From assembly GCA_022747635.1 (NCBI GenBank), contig JAKTNV010000006.1:92599734-92663733 (forward strand): DNA of 64,000 nt, given 5' to 3'. Of the stretch, positions 51,673 through 61,697 are shown one piece after another. Within the stretch, counting starts at the first letter, position 1; each line of letters starts with the position of its first letter. The DNA comes from Hetaerina americana (lineage: Eukaryota; Arthropoda; Insecta; Odonata; Calopterygidae). The notes beneath the pieces are model-generated. The model searched no databases and was not told where the DNA came from. It was given only the letters and a program-made list of their open reading frames with translations. The translations under genes were made by a program, and so were the position numbers.

Positions 51673-53346
51673 CCTGAACGTTTAAGATTGCGCCGGATGA
51701 TTGGATGGACAATATAATGTCAAATATTAAGATCTCTTTCATGTACTACATGAAGAAGTTTATTTACTCTCACAACACATCACAAGAATTACGACTATTT
51801 TGAGTGGCTCTTCATTCTTCTTTTGTTTTCTTCATAACGGCAGTTCATGGGCAACAGCAGAAGTATCAATAAAAAAGACCGACTCATCTCTCATTCCCGT
51901 ACATTATACATTTAGTTGGATTCCACCCGGACAATCACATCTAATCCAGTAAGAAAGTAATTAAAAGACGGAATCATTCTTTTTGTAAATCGATATGAGC
52001 TGATGGATTATCACAGGTGTCCTTAGAACTTTAAATGACAACGAAAAAAAATTAGTCAATTCGTTCATTTCCCATTCATTCTTTGCGAAGATCCTGGTCA
52101 ATAGATTTACAATAGTAACGGTGGAAGAATAACTATTCATTTAAAGAGGTTGTGGCTATCATAGCTATACATTATTTGGTAAATGTTCTGGAATCTACTT
52201 TACTGCTATTCTATTCACTTCTCCAATGAGAATAGGTTTGAAAAAGGCTAAAGTGTGTAACTTGCTTCTAACAGAAACTGCACTTACAAGAGATCACTGA
52301 CTTGACAGTTATTTTTGAATTTGGCCACAACGTCAGCAACCTGTGAGATCGATTTTTGTACATTTATATATATTATGGAGTATTTAGGTGAAAGCAATTG
52401 TGCTTATTTCGCGGAAGAACTGAAAACATTTGTTAGCTTAGTAAATCAATCAGCTTCTTTACATATGCTCAGCAATATGATGGGACCCTAAAAAGGTTCA
52501 CAATTTACAGCAATAAGTATGTTCATAGCCATAATGAAGGTAAATAATTTTACCAACGAATAGACAAATCATTTATGTTAACTTTAAGTCATTCAAATAT
52601 GTTGAAATATACTTCCACACACGCATCGACTTTAAAGAGTTTATTTATTTTATGATACTATATTATTGAATAAATATTAATTTTATTTATTATATATACA
52701 TTACCATGAACAAGTTTAAAACTTATTTAAAAACAGTAAACCAGATCCAGGTCCCGGGTCAACGGTACAAACCAGGTCCGAGTCAACGTTCAAAGAATTA
52801 TTTTGACGTGTATTGAGTAAAGAACTGAAGGAAACACGGCACGATGGCATTTTTAATATTCATACATTCCTCTAGAGCTACGACAACTAATGCATGCGTA
52901 AATTAATAGTCATTCTTCAATGTTGTAATCGTAAGCAATGCTTGTGAATCTTTTGACTCGGATCATTCAATCGATTGAACGGAACATTAACGTTTGCATT
53001 CATTATTTCGATGCCAATTTCTTACGAAAGGATGCGTTTGACACTTCATCAGCTTATTAACACGTTAATGTGATTTCACATACGTAGTTGCGATATTAAC
53101 TCTATTTATTCCGATAAATGTGTGATTCGGTCGAGGAAGATCTCCTTTCGTTTCAATTCATTGAATTTCAAAAGACCGTTTGTATTGATAGAAACAGATG
53201 AAAAATGAAATGCACGTGATTTGCTCTATGTTGGTTGTTATGCGTGTGAGAAACTTTTAATGCAAGTGAATTGTTTGAGATGTCATTATATATTTACCTT
53301 TATTTTTGTTCAATATAATCATTCGGAGTACTTTAAAACGATCAGG
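51673..53346. other. AT-rich intergenic sequence between the two ZAD relics
   Basis: No coding frame of note. It lies between the two diverging ZAD starts (51672 minus, 53347 plus), so it would hold their promoters if either was expressed. Confidence 0.35.
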
Positions 53347-53837
53347 ATGTGCGACGAAGCCGAATTTGATTTGCCTGTCTGCAGATTGTGTTTTGGCAGT
53401 CGTGGTCTGTTGATGAATGTTTTCGGCAAGAATAGTAAATTACAATTCATGCTGGAAAGTCTATCGAGGATTTAATAGATGTTAAAGTAAGTTATGTTGT
53501 CTTTGTGATATTGATTTTAAATTATGTTGGTAGGAAATCCTCTGTTAAATGATTAAGTCGCGTGGTCTCTATATTCCGTACACTGTTCTGCAGAACTATA
53601 TTCTAATTTGGGAGAAAGAAGTTTCCCTATCTGTGGTTAACAACTGTTTTATAAGTATGTGATTAGGTTTTGGAGGATGCAAACTACCCCTGGTTGGTGT
53701 GTTCTAGCTGCATGGACAAGCTTACGGAATTCCGACTATTTAAGCTTCGATGTGCCGAGTGTTAGTCTGTTTTCTAATATCGCATCCAAAAGGGGTGCAG
53801 TCCTGCTAGGGAAGACGGGATAACCAATCAAGAGGAG
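53347..53837 (+). pseudogene. ZAD zinc-finger gene relic (plus strand)
   Basis: Exon 1 runs from ATG 53347 to 53486 before GTAAGT: MCDEAEFDLPVCRLCFGSRG, then LLMNVFGKNSKLQFMLE. Here one base is missing, shifting the frame away from the expected SIEDLIDVK. Exon 2 starts at 53667 after GATTAG: VLEDANYPWLVCSSCMDKLT, EFRLFKLRCAEC, TAG (53763-53765), SVF, TAA, YRIQKGCSP. All four ZAD Cys ligands (CRLC and CSSC) are present. The frameshift and two stops suggest a pseudogene. Exon 2 could extend to about 53837. It is homologous to the relic at 51185-51672 on the other strand. Confidence 0.75.
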
Positions 53838-54515
53838 GTCAATTGTACCCATTTAAATCTACCATATCAGTATCGAGGACATATTTGGCCCAAAATTAAT
53901 ATTTCGTTGCCTTTTCTTTAACTGACATGTAGAATGTACATATTCTCGTTACGGCGATCATTGTGATCAATCACAGTCATATTAAATGTTAGTGAAAAGA
54001 CTCACTCTTTCAGAAGGACAAAATGAAAACATTGAAATTCTAATTTCAGTTCTATATAGATAATTTATCACGAGAGATAATTCTGTTTGTTTTTAAAAGT
54101 TTAGGAAGTACAGTAGGTCTGCAGATCCTATTTTTCTGATTGTATTAGTTAATAGAAGAATGTAAATATTTTTGTTGATCAAGTAAATTCTATTGAAATA
54201 CATATTTTCATTTACTTCTTATCCTTGACCTGTGTTATACCTCAGTGCCTGTAAACTTGAGTTTAAAATGTAGGCAATTTTAACATCAGTTAATGGTGAC
54301 TGTATTAATGTTCATTTCATGAGGAGAAATATTTTGGAGGTAGTTATGGAAACATTTTGTTTTATTTGAGTAAATGCAAAAATTTTTAAGATTTAAATAT
54401 TAATCATCCATCTATGGTTAATTTTTAATTGAATGTATGATAGTTGGGTGGGCATTTGATGAATGTTTTGCATGAGTATGCTTTATGCCTGTAATGTTTG
54501 TCTGTGAACTTTCAG
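53838..54515. other. Intron-like or intergenic sequence, nothing recognised
   Basis: AT-rich. It ends with an acceptor-like tract before the candidate exon at 54516. Confidence 0.3.
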
Positions 54516-54638
54516 AACCATTCACAAGATGATGAATTACACTTGTCCTTTAATGAGGAAGTGGACATTAAGGAAGACTGTGATGTTGTCATTCCTCTGG
54601 AAGGAGGATGCCTCAGAGTGGGTCTGTCACAGAAACAA
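54516..54638 (+). CDS. Candidate internal exon, acidic protein
   Basis: The exon starts after CTTTCAG (54515) and ends before GTAAAG at 54639, phase 0 in and phase 1 out. It encodes NHSQDDELHLSFNEEVDIKE and ends in VGLSQKQ plus one base. The phase fits the candidate exon at 56438. Its position after the ZAD exons and its acidic linker-like composition suggest it once belonged to the same gene, but this is inference. Confidence 0.4.
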
Positions 54639-55314
54639 GGTAAAGAGCTCAGGATTGATAAATTTTTCCTTTCTTTCATCCAAATCTCTTTCACTGCCCT
54701 CAGTGCTTCTACTTAGGTGATGCAGAACTGTTTGTGGATATGACTCCAGTATATGCAAAATTAAAATGCCGAAGTACTTTTTTGGTTGGAAATTTGTAAA
54801 TGCCATCTCAATTCCTTTGAGTAACTTTTTATTCACTCTTTTGAACATGCATTTTGATATAAGGACAGTTATTTTGTCAGGGTATTGTCTGCTAGCATGC
54901 CATTTTGCAGGTGCTTCGAAGTAACACCATTTGATGGAGTAGCACCCTAAATCAACCATTGCTGCTTCTTTTTGATATCTCCCAGCTGGCCCCTATCCCT
55001 ATATCATTGGCACCGCCTCATTTTTTTCCTTTCTGTTTGCTTCACCATCTCCAAACCCACATTTCAAAATTATCCATTCTAGTATCATTGAAGTAAAAAC
55101 ACAAATTTGTCTTTCCAGTAAATTTCTCATTTAATTGGAATTTAAAAATATGCACGGGTTTTTATTTTACTTATGTGATTTTAGATTTCCAAAATGTAAA
55201 CGCTGAAGACTTCGAATGTACATGATTCTTTTTGAAAGGAATGCACACGATTTTATTTATTTCTCTAGTAAATTAAATTTTTCACCTACCTTGTGCAAAT
55301 TCTTAAAATTCTTC
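54639..55314. other. Intron-like sequence, nothing recognised
   Basis: AT-rich sequence starting with GTAAAG. It lies before a mariner relic inserted in the same putative intron. Confidence 0.3.
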
Positions 55315-56290
55315 AGAATACAAGGCTAATCCCAGAAATACTTTACTGGACAAAGAAAACACAACAATTATGAATAAAAAGTGTTTGTTTTTGTACATAA
55401 TCTCATGTCAGCTCTATACTTTTCCCAGCAGTGTTCTATATGTTGGATGCTCTTTTTATATCAAGGACTGGCATGTTCCTCTAACAAGCCATTAACTGCT
55501 GACATCACTTGTTCACAGTTGGAAAATCTTTGACCACCAACCCATTTTTTAAGCTTGTCAACAGAAAATAATCCAAGGAGGCAAAATCTGGCAAATCAGG
55601 TGCGTGAGATATAGACTTAAACTAAAATTGTTTAATTTTGACCATTGCAATACCAGATTTGTGAACTAGCGCTTTGTCTTTATGAAACGACACTTTCTTC
55701 TTAGCCAAATGCAGCTGCTTTAACTTGTCTTCTTTGTTCAAACATTATAATAAGTCTGCATAATACTCAAGCTCATATTTTTTCCTTTCCCAAGATAGCC
55801 AATGAAAATTATCTCATGTGTACCCAATAAAACCAATGCCATGACCTTGCCTGCAAATGAAATTGTCTTTCTCATCTTTGGAGCTAGTTCTGAAGTTCCA
55901 TCTAGTAATGGAATTTTGAATCCATTGTTTTGATTGTTCTTTTGCCTCAGGTGTGAAGTAATTGACCCATGTTTCATTCATGGCTATGAAATGATGCAAA
56001 AATTCTGCTATTACAAAAACTTTCACCTCAAGGTCAGGCCAGGTACTTGTAGGCTTTCTAATGTACTCTTTACATGCATCAATACACTTATGGAGATGTG
56101 CTAGCCATGCCTGGAAGGCATCCTGAAATTCCCCCTAACGGTATTCTCTTTTAAGAATGTTGTACTTTAAGATGTTTTCAATAGTCCCCAAATGCTTCCT
56201 ATCAGATGTCTCTTTAAAAAACATGGAAACAGAAAACAAATTAGGGCTACACAATTTTGTCCAGTTTGAAGTACTCTCTTTTCATTGCTA
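55315..56290 (-). mobile_element. Decayed mariner relic
   Basis: The minus strand encodes MNETWVNYFTPEAKEQSKQW (first-Asp block), GKVMALVLLGTHEIIFIGYL, a degraded second block FHKDKALVHKSG and DFASLDYFL with the third Asp, then DFPTVNK. Frame breaks throughout. It is distinct from the other mariners in the window but closest to the type at 1497 and 40658. Confidence 0.7.
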
Positions 56291-56437
56291 TTTATTTATT
56301 TCAATCTTCTTTTCCACTGTTTAAAGCACCCCTGGGAGTCATAGGCAGGTAGGCTTTTTAGTTTTCACGTCCCTTCTTAACTTATTATGTCTACATGTTC
56401 TTAGTGATATCTCCTATTGTTTTTGTATTTTCGATAG

Positions 56438-56556
56438 GTAAAAAAGTTGCATGGAGACAAGTTAGTACCGTAAGGAGACTGGAGGACCATTGGGATGGTG
56501 CTCTAGAGCTGGAAGTTGGTGATAATGAAGGACCTGTGGCTAGGAGTATTGTGTAG
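56438..56556 (+). CDS. Candidate terminal exon, acidic protein
   Basis: After an acceptor-like TTTCGATAG (56437) the exon completes a Gly codon with the exon ending at 54638, then reads KKVAWRQVSTVRRLEDHWDG, ALELEVGDNEGPVARSIV and TAG at 56554-56556. Phase compatibility and open frames on both sides support a spliced pair. No domain is recognised and no poly(A) signal was found close by. Confidence 0.4.
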
Positions 56557-57104
56557 ACGGAACTTGACTGATGTACATGGTGTTACTCATTCAAATACAA
56601 AAAACCATGTAAAGGACAAAAACCCCAATGTGGCGGGTCTCTTTCATCTGCCTGTTTGCTATGGAGTACACTGTTCTTATCCTTTTCTATGATGTATGGT
56701 TGCTAACCTACTGTTGTTTTCTCTGGTCTGCTATCCATTTCTACATTGGTAAGTGAAACTACTCCCTAATGCTATCTCTTGCACAAAAGAATCTAGGCAC
56801 TTGGTTGCATAAATATCCCTTAAGTAAATTTCACTTTAAAATACATTTTTATATCAATTAAGTGGTTATATCAACTGCAAGTCAAAAGATCCTATGTCAT
56901 GTCAAGTCATGGTCATCAAAATATTTTATGTACTTGTTATCTGCACATTTTTACCTATTCCACCTCTCCTTAATATTGGTTACTATCCCTTTTCCTTATC
57001 AATGTAAATGAATAATTGTTTGCCATATGGCAGGTTTTTGTGCTTGAATGTTGATGTTTGTATGTAAACCTATGTGATTTCTTGGGTACCAGACCTTGCT
57101 CTAA
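56557..57104. other. Intergenic sequence, nothing recognised
   Basis: AT-rich, no feature recognised. Confidence 0.35.
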
Positions 57105-58330
57105 TGTTTAAAGTTTCAGTGGAGGATCAGAGAGTGGGAAGAATGCTAAGATGGAAACACTATAGCATTTATCAAAGGGAGTGTTGTGTTCGGAGGCGTG
57201 TTTGGGGATAGGGAGCATGTCAATTAAGGAAGAGTTTTTGCATGAGGCTCGGTGGTTGTTGATTCTGATATTGAGGGGTGTGGTGGTTTGCCCAATATAA
57301 TAGGCAGGGCAAAGTTGGCACTTCAGAAGGTACACTACATTGCTAGAAGTGCAAGTAGAGGAGGGAATTGGTGGGAGAGAGTTAAAAAGCGGGTGGGAGA
57401 GGGATGGGATTTTGGTTTTGAAAATAGGGCATGTTTTACATCTGGGTTTATTGCATGGCGTTGGAGTGGTTTTAGGACGGGTTGGGGATTTAAGGAGTGG
57501 ATTTGTTGATTTGAGGAGATCGGATAGGTTGGCGGGGCGTTTGAAAGTAACTGAGGGGCATTTGGGAAAAAGGTTGGCGGTGGCATTATGATTTTTTAGG
57601 ATAGGGTAGAGGTCTTTCAGGATTGATCGTATAGATTCTAAGCCCGGGAAGTATGTTGTGCAAATTGAGAGAGGGTGGGGTTCCGCGGTGGAGGAAGGTT
57701 TGGGAGTGTACGTATGTTTTCGGATTCTTTTGTTCAGGAGGGATTCGGGATAACCTCTTTTGAGGAGGGAAGAGTGTAGACTTGAAAGGAAATAATCAAG
57801 GGAATCAGGGTCACTACAAATTCTGTGTCCTCTTGTGGATAGGGAGTAAGGAATGGAGCGTTTTGTGTGATATGGGTGGCAACTATTGTAGTGTAAGTAT
57901 TGCTGTTTGTTTGTGGGTTTAATATGTACAGAGGTGTGAAATGTTTGGTTTCTTAATGTAACATTTACATCCAGGAAGGTGATTTGGGAGGAGGAAACTG
58001 TAGAACTGAAGGAAATAGAGGACGAAGCATTGAGGTCGGAAATGAAAGCTTTCAGGGAATCGGTGCCATGTGGCCAGAGGAGGAAGATATCATCGATGTA
58101 TCTTAGCCACAATAGAGGTTTCAGTGGTTGTTTTGACAGGAATTTCTTCTCTGCGAGACCAAGAAAGAGGTTTGCATAGGAAGGGCTGAACCTGCTACCC
58201 ATGGCACAGCCCTTGATTTGCAAGAAGAATTTGTCGTTAAAGGAAAAGGAGTTGCGGGTGAGGATGAACTCGGAAAGACTAAGGAGGTGGCTGGAAGGTT
58301 CAAAAATTTGAAAGTTAGTGTCTTTTTTGT
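57105..58330 (-). mobile_element. Penelope-like element, RT to GIY-YIG part, long open frame
   Basis: On the minus strand the element starts inside RT and ends just after the GIY-YIG domain, truncated at both ends. The coding frame is uninterrupted for about 400 codons. It is the same family as the split element at 58600-63018 and the relic at 35655-36935. Its 3' terminal repeat is missing. Confidence 0.85.
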
Positions 58331-58370
58331 ATTTCTGTGTCCATTCATTTCTGTGTTTTGTGTTCATCAT
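57108..58370 (-). pseudogene. Penelope-like RT and GIY-YIG endonuclease, N-terminally truncated
   Basis: 420 codons. Real homology begins at about residue 20 (FQIFEPSSHLLSLSEFIL). RT motif B-like KGCAMGSRFSPSYANLFL and catalytic LRYIDDIFLLW follow, then the thumb-like region. A Cys-rich linker typical of the family (PCNKPRCKTCP) leads to the GIY-YIG nuclease (NVVYLLKCQLCPAYYIGQTT, with RINNHRASCK). GIY-YIG nucleases nick target DNA for Penelope retrotransposition. The early RT blocks (LPKIHK) and the N-terminus are missing, so the product cannot be functional alone. Confidence 0.85.
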
Positions 58371-58600
58371 CCTTCATCATCTTCTCTCAATGTGCTGCCT
58401 CTTTGGTTCCTGTACTGTTTGTTGTAACCACCTGTATGTATTCTATCCTTTCTTTCACCACTGTGTTACCTTTTTTTCTCCGCCTGTTTACTTATTACCG
58501 TTATCACATTTACACCTATCCTATCTCCCTTCACATATATTAACATGAATAACATCGGCCTCATCGTCTCATGGCTATGCCATATCAAAAAATATTCCTT
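58331..58600. other. Linker between two divergent Penelope-like copies
   Basis: C/T-rich plus strand with a TCATCATCC stretch. No feature recognised. Confidence 0.3.
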
Positions 58601-59490
58601 CAAACTCACCCAATATACCAGTCACCCTGAGTTTCTTTCTGAGCAAATCACATTCAGCATTATTCCTAAAGGTTTGCATACCAAATTGCCACTTTTGAGC
58701 TTATCCTCCCAACTTTGTCCTTGAATATACTAACATTCCAACACTCATTTTTTCTCTGTCATTTTATACAAAATCAGTATTATCATCTCATTTCCATGTA
58801 TCAAAGCTCAATAAACTCCTTGATGATAATCATTTCCCTGGCTGCGCCACATGTCCCACACAAAGTAAAAGTGACTCTTAGGATGCCCATGTGCTTGCTA
58901 CAATATCGGTGTCAAAAATTACTCAGGAAACTTTCCAACCTATGCATGTCACACTCCCGAGGTCTTCAATTACCACTATGCCTGGCCACCCTCTGCCCTC
59001 CTCCCCCACCTTTACACCTCATTATACGAGACCTTACTTCCATATATAATCTACCTCTACTGAACCCTCAAGGGCCTTCTGTCCAGAGACTCCCATGCTC
59101 TAAACCCTCCTTATCCAGCATCCCTATACAGCCAGGCAAGGGCATAGACATCAAAAGCCACGTGGTTAACCTTTCTTCCACATCCCTTAGCCCAAATATA
59201 ACCTTCCTTTTGAACAAGGGCCTCTCACCCCCATACTCAGAGTAACCCACATGACAATCCTTGCAGATGTATTGTATTCCTGCCAGAATCTCTGGTGGAA
59301 GGCATTTTTGGATTCCCAACCATCACTCCAGCGAGTTTCCAGACCCCTTCACTACGCCTCATATAATTTCAAGCCAGCTTCTGCCTAAGAATCATATCCC
59401 TTTCCCCCAAATCATCACAGTGAAATTTTTATAAACCTTCTCTTGTCCAGAGTATCCAACCTGTCTTTCCATAAGTCCCTAAATCCTTGA
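58600..59490 (+). mobile_element. Penelope-like element, 5' half of a copy split by an insertion
   Basis: Broken plus-strand frames match the 5' region of the family, including the pre-RT block LSPNITFLLNKGLSPPYSE at 59180-59245. The sequence at 59330-59490 aligns with the complement of 36190-36420. It continues without loss at 61698 on the far side of the nested element. Many stops. Confidence 0.7.
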
Positions 59491-59535
59491 TGAATCTAAC
59501 AGTTTCAGGCTTAACTTGGTGGAATTCTTTCATGG

Positions 59536-59771
59536 TGAGGTGAAAGAAAGAGAAAAAACAACTTTGCACTTCCACACACTTTTTTAATATAACACGACCA
59601 TGGTTTCGATGCTGCGCATCATCTTCAGGTACAACATAACAAAATTATTCAACTTATATAGCCAGGAGCCAGGTAGGGGAAGTCAGGGAGAGGGGTGGTA
59701 GCAATCATTGGTGGGTGAAGGGAAAGGGAAAGTGAGGGGGAACTAATGGATGCAGACGGTACAAAGGGGGG
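59536..59771 (-). repeat. Left terminal inverted repeat (3' end of nested Penelope-like element)
   Basis: 236 bases, the complement of 61462-61697 with no difference noticed. On the minus strand it holds, in order, the last codons of the endonuclease frame (PLCTVCIH, stop), a TATATAAG box (59653-59660) and a hammerhead-like motif (59588-59635). Confidence 0.9.
59588..59635 (-). ncRNA. Hammerhead-ribozyme-like motif in left terminal repeat
   Basis: The exact complement of the right copy: CTGAAGA at 59628-59622 reading minus, cleavage predicted between 59596 and 59595. This one has the same sense as the RT and endonuclease frames and lies after them, so it could trim the 3' part of the element transcript or resolve tandem transcripts. 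Function is inferred from the family. Confidence 0.6.
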
Positions 59772-60579
59772 TGGTTGTTTGCAACGGTTGACCCTCATTA
59801 ACGGAGGGTCGGTGACTGTCACTGCCTTGGTGGGGGAGGGGATGGTGTGGGGTGGTATTCAAGAAATTAAGGAGAGGGGAACGCGAGAGGTAAAGGATAT
59901 CGTTGACCACCTCAAGATTACCGGACTGAAGGGATTCCCAAATTTCCAACTCCTCCAGAGCGTTCAGCCGCCGACCTTTCGTTTCTGTGTGTAAAATGTC
60001 TGCTGTGAAATTGCTGGAATGATTGTAGTCTAAGAGGTGTTTGGCGAATTGTGATCTGTTGTCTTTCTTCCTGAAGCATGAACGGTGTTCCTTAATCCTA
60101 ATGTCGAAAGTCCTCCCAGTCTGTCCAATGTAGATGGCGTTGCAGTCTGTACAATTGAGTCTATAAACTCCGCTGTGTTGCATGACGTCAATTTTGTCTT
60201 TAGTGGAACCTATTATATTTTTTAAAGTACGTGAATTGTAAAAAGCGGCTTTGATATGGTTTTTTGCGAGTATTTGTTGTGTCCTGAGTGAGAGATGGCC
60301 AAGGAAAGGAATTCTTCGCCATTGGTGCGTGTCCGGTTTGGGTGTGTGATATATGGAATTCCGAGCTATTTGCGTTTGTTTTCTGTTGTACATGTTGTCA
60401 ATCAATGTTTCAGGGTAGCCGTTGTTGACTGCAATCTGTTTATAATGCGGAGTTCTCTGTGTTTGTTGTGAGTTGACATTGGGATGTTGCAAGCTCTGTG
60501 TAACATGGAATGGAAGGCTGCATGTTTTTGTGAATGGTGGTGCCTGGATGTGGAGTGGATAATTTGGTCGGAGTAGCAT
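59743..60579 (-). CDS. Penelope-like GIY-YIG endonuclease (second frame)
   Basis: True homology begins after the frameshift at about 60440 (IAVNNGYPETLIDNMYN), then LGHLSLRTQQILAKNHI, and the GIY-YIG domain at 60190-60000: GVYRLNCTDCNAIYIGQTGR, then FDIRIKEHRSCFRKKDNRSQ and FAKHLLDYNHS. The conserved Tyr pair, the Arg of DIRIKEH and a downstream Glu region (LNALEELEIWESL) are present. It ends at CTVCIH inside the left terminal repeat. With the preceding frame it makes up a full RT-endonuclease apart from the single frame break. Confidence 0.88.
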   Translation of the reverse strand: MLLRPNYPLHIQAPPFTKTCSLPFHVTQSLQHPNVNSQQTQRTPHYKQIAVNNGYPETLIDNMYNRKQTQIARNSIYHTPKPDTHQWRRIPFLGHLSLRTQQILAKNHIKAAFYNSRTLKNIIGSTKDKIDVMQHSGVYRLNCTDCNAIYIGQTGRTFDIRIKEHRSCFRKKDNRSQFAKHLLDYNHSSNFTADILHTETKGRRLNALEELEIWESLQSGNLEVVNDILYLSRSPLLNFLNTTPHHPLPHQGSDSHRPSVNEGQPLQTTTPLCTVCIH

Positions 60580-61487
60580 TTTTTCCGGTATATCGAGAGG
60601 TCGAACCTTTGGTTAACTATTTTCAACGTCAAATCAAGGAAATTCAGAGTACCGTCTGCTTCTAGCTCCCTCGTGAACTGTATGGCAGAATCAAAAGCAT
60701 TTAACATGGTTGAAAAATTGTCTAATTGCCTGGGGGATCCCGTCCAGACACAAAAGATGTCGTCCACATACCGGAACCAGGAAAACACATTTTTTTGGAG
60801 GGGATGGTTTAAGGCGAAGAAGTTTCTTTCCCAATTGTCCATATAAAGGTCCGCCAGGATAGGAGAGAGAGGAGAGCCCATAGCCAAGCCTTCCATCTGA
60901 TTGTAATGTTCCCCGTTGAACAAAAAACTACTCTGGTTCACGCACAGGGTTAACAATTCACACAATTCACTGGTTATTGGATGTGGTGCTTTGGCTTTAA
61001 CGAGGGCTATCTCGGCAAGATCGACGGCTTTCATTCTGGGGATGCTGGTGTACATATTAGAGACGTCGAAGGACACCATAACACACTTCGACGGTAAAAC
61101 CATGTCCGACAACTTACTCGCGAGCTCGTATGAGTTCTTAACCCCGTATTTTGGGGAAAAAAGAGTAAATTGCCTGAGTAGGTTGTTTAACTTGTGGGCA
61201 AGAAGGTGGGCTGGCGCCGAGACACTGGACACCACAGGTCGGATAGGAATGTCACTCTTGTGTATTTTCGGGAGACCAAAGAATCTGGGAGATTTTGGAT
61301 TCATTTGCACTAGTTTGGTAATAGCACTGGGCTTAAACAGCACTTCGCATCGGGCCAGGGAGGTTTTGACATCCCTCTGGTGCTCTGTAGTGGGATCACG
61401 CGAAAGGATGGCTATTTTATTAGACGAAATGAAGTCTTCACATTTTTTAACATAGGATGGACCCCCCTTTGTACCGTCTGCATCCAT
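60402..61487 (-). CDS. Penelope-like reverse transcriptase (first frame)
   Basis: 361 codons from ATG 61487, which lies in the terminal repeat. The opening RT block FFGLPKIHKSDIPIRPVVSS is at about residues 70-90, CVMVSFDVSNMYTSIPRMKA (motif A) near 140, MEGLAMGSPLSPILADLYMD (motif B) near 200 and catalytic RYVDDIFCVW near 228. Then follow the LNFLDLTL and YRKKCYSDQIIHSTSRHHHS regions that precede the nuclease linker. The frame ends prematurely at TLKH; the correct continuation is in the other frame, so one base was probably gained or lost at about 60430-60450. The N-terminus before RT is short for a Penelope protein. Confidence 0.88.
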   Translation of the reverse strand: MDADGTKGGPSYVKKCEDFISSNKIAILSRDPTTEHQRDVKTSLARCEVLFKPSAITKLVQMNPKSPRFFGLPKIHKSDIPIRPVVSSVSAPAHLLAHKLNNLLRQFTLFSPKYGVKNSYELASKLSDMVLPSKCVMVSFDVSNMYTSIPRMKAVDLAEIALVKAKAPHPITSELCELLTLCVNQSSFLFNGEHYNQMEGLAMGSPLSPILADLYMDNWERNFFALNHPLQKNVFSWFRYVDDIFCVWTGSPRQLDNFSTMLNAFDSAIQFTRELEADGTLNFLDLTLKIVNQRFDLSIYRKKCYSDQIIHSTSRHHHSQKHAAFHSMLHRACNIPMSTHNKHRELRIINRLQSTTATLKH

Positions 61488-61697
61488 TAGTTCCCCCTCA
61501 CTTTCCCTTTCCCTTCACCCACCAATGATTGCTACCACCCCTCTCCCTGACTTCCCCTACCTGGCTCCTGGCTATATAAGTTGAATAATTTTGTTATGTT
61601 GTACCTGAAGATGATGCGCAGCATCGAAACCATGGTCGTGTTATATTAAAAAAGTGTGTGGAAGTGCAAAGTTGTTTTTTCTCTTTCTTTCACCTCA
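61462..61697 (+). repeat. Right terminal inverted repeat (5' end of nested Penelope-like element)
   Basis: 236 bases, complementary to 59536-59771. On the plus strand it holds TATATAAG at 61573-61580 and a hammerhead-like motif at 61598-61645, both pointing out of the element. On the minus strand it holds the start codon and first residues (MDADGTKGG) of the RT frame. Confidence 0.9.
61598..61645 (+). ncRNA. Hammerhead-ribozyme-like motif in right terminal repeat
   Basis: Core CTGAAGA at 61605-61611, one extra T, stem II GATGC/GCATC (61613-61617 with 61621-61625), GAAA at 61626-61629, and a tiny stem III ACC-AT-GGT leading to GTC with predicted cleavage between 61637 and 61638. Stem I starts with GTG against TAC-type pairs on either side. 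Very short stem III and an extra base before stem II both look like hammerheads reported in Penelope-like elements. This copy is antisense to the coding frames. Confidence 0.6.

Larger units (their letters stand above)
59491..61697 (-). mobile_element. Nested Penelope-like element with 236-bp identical terminal inverted repeats
   Basis: Flanked by a 14-base duplication (CCCTAAATCCTTGA at 59477-59490 and 61698-61711), it interrupts an older Penelope-like copy at a recognisable point. The terminal inverted repeats are 59536-59771 and 61462-61697; a further 46-base tail (59491-59535/6) lies outside the left one, at the element's 3' end. The inverted repeats match base for base as read by eye. 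The minus strand encodes RT then GIY-YIG, in two overlapping frames. The structure (inverted pseudo-LTRs, short tail, target duplication) fits a recently inserted Penelope-like element of a different family from its host. Confidence 0.9.

Noticed and set aside
57252..57591. Plus-strand Gly/Val-rich frames as genes
   Set aside because: Antisense shadows of the Penelope-like RT/GIY-YIG frame.
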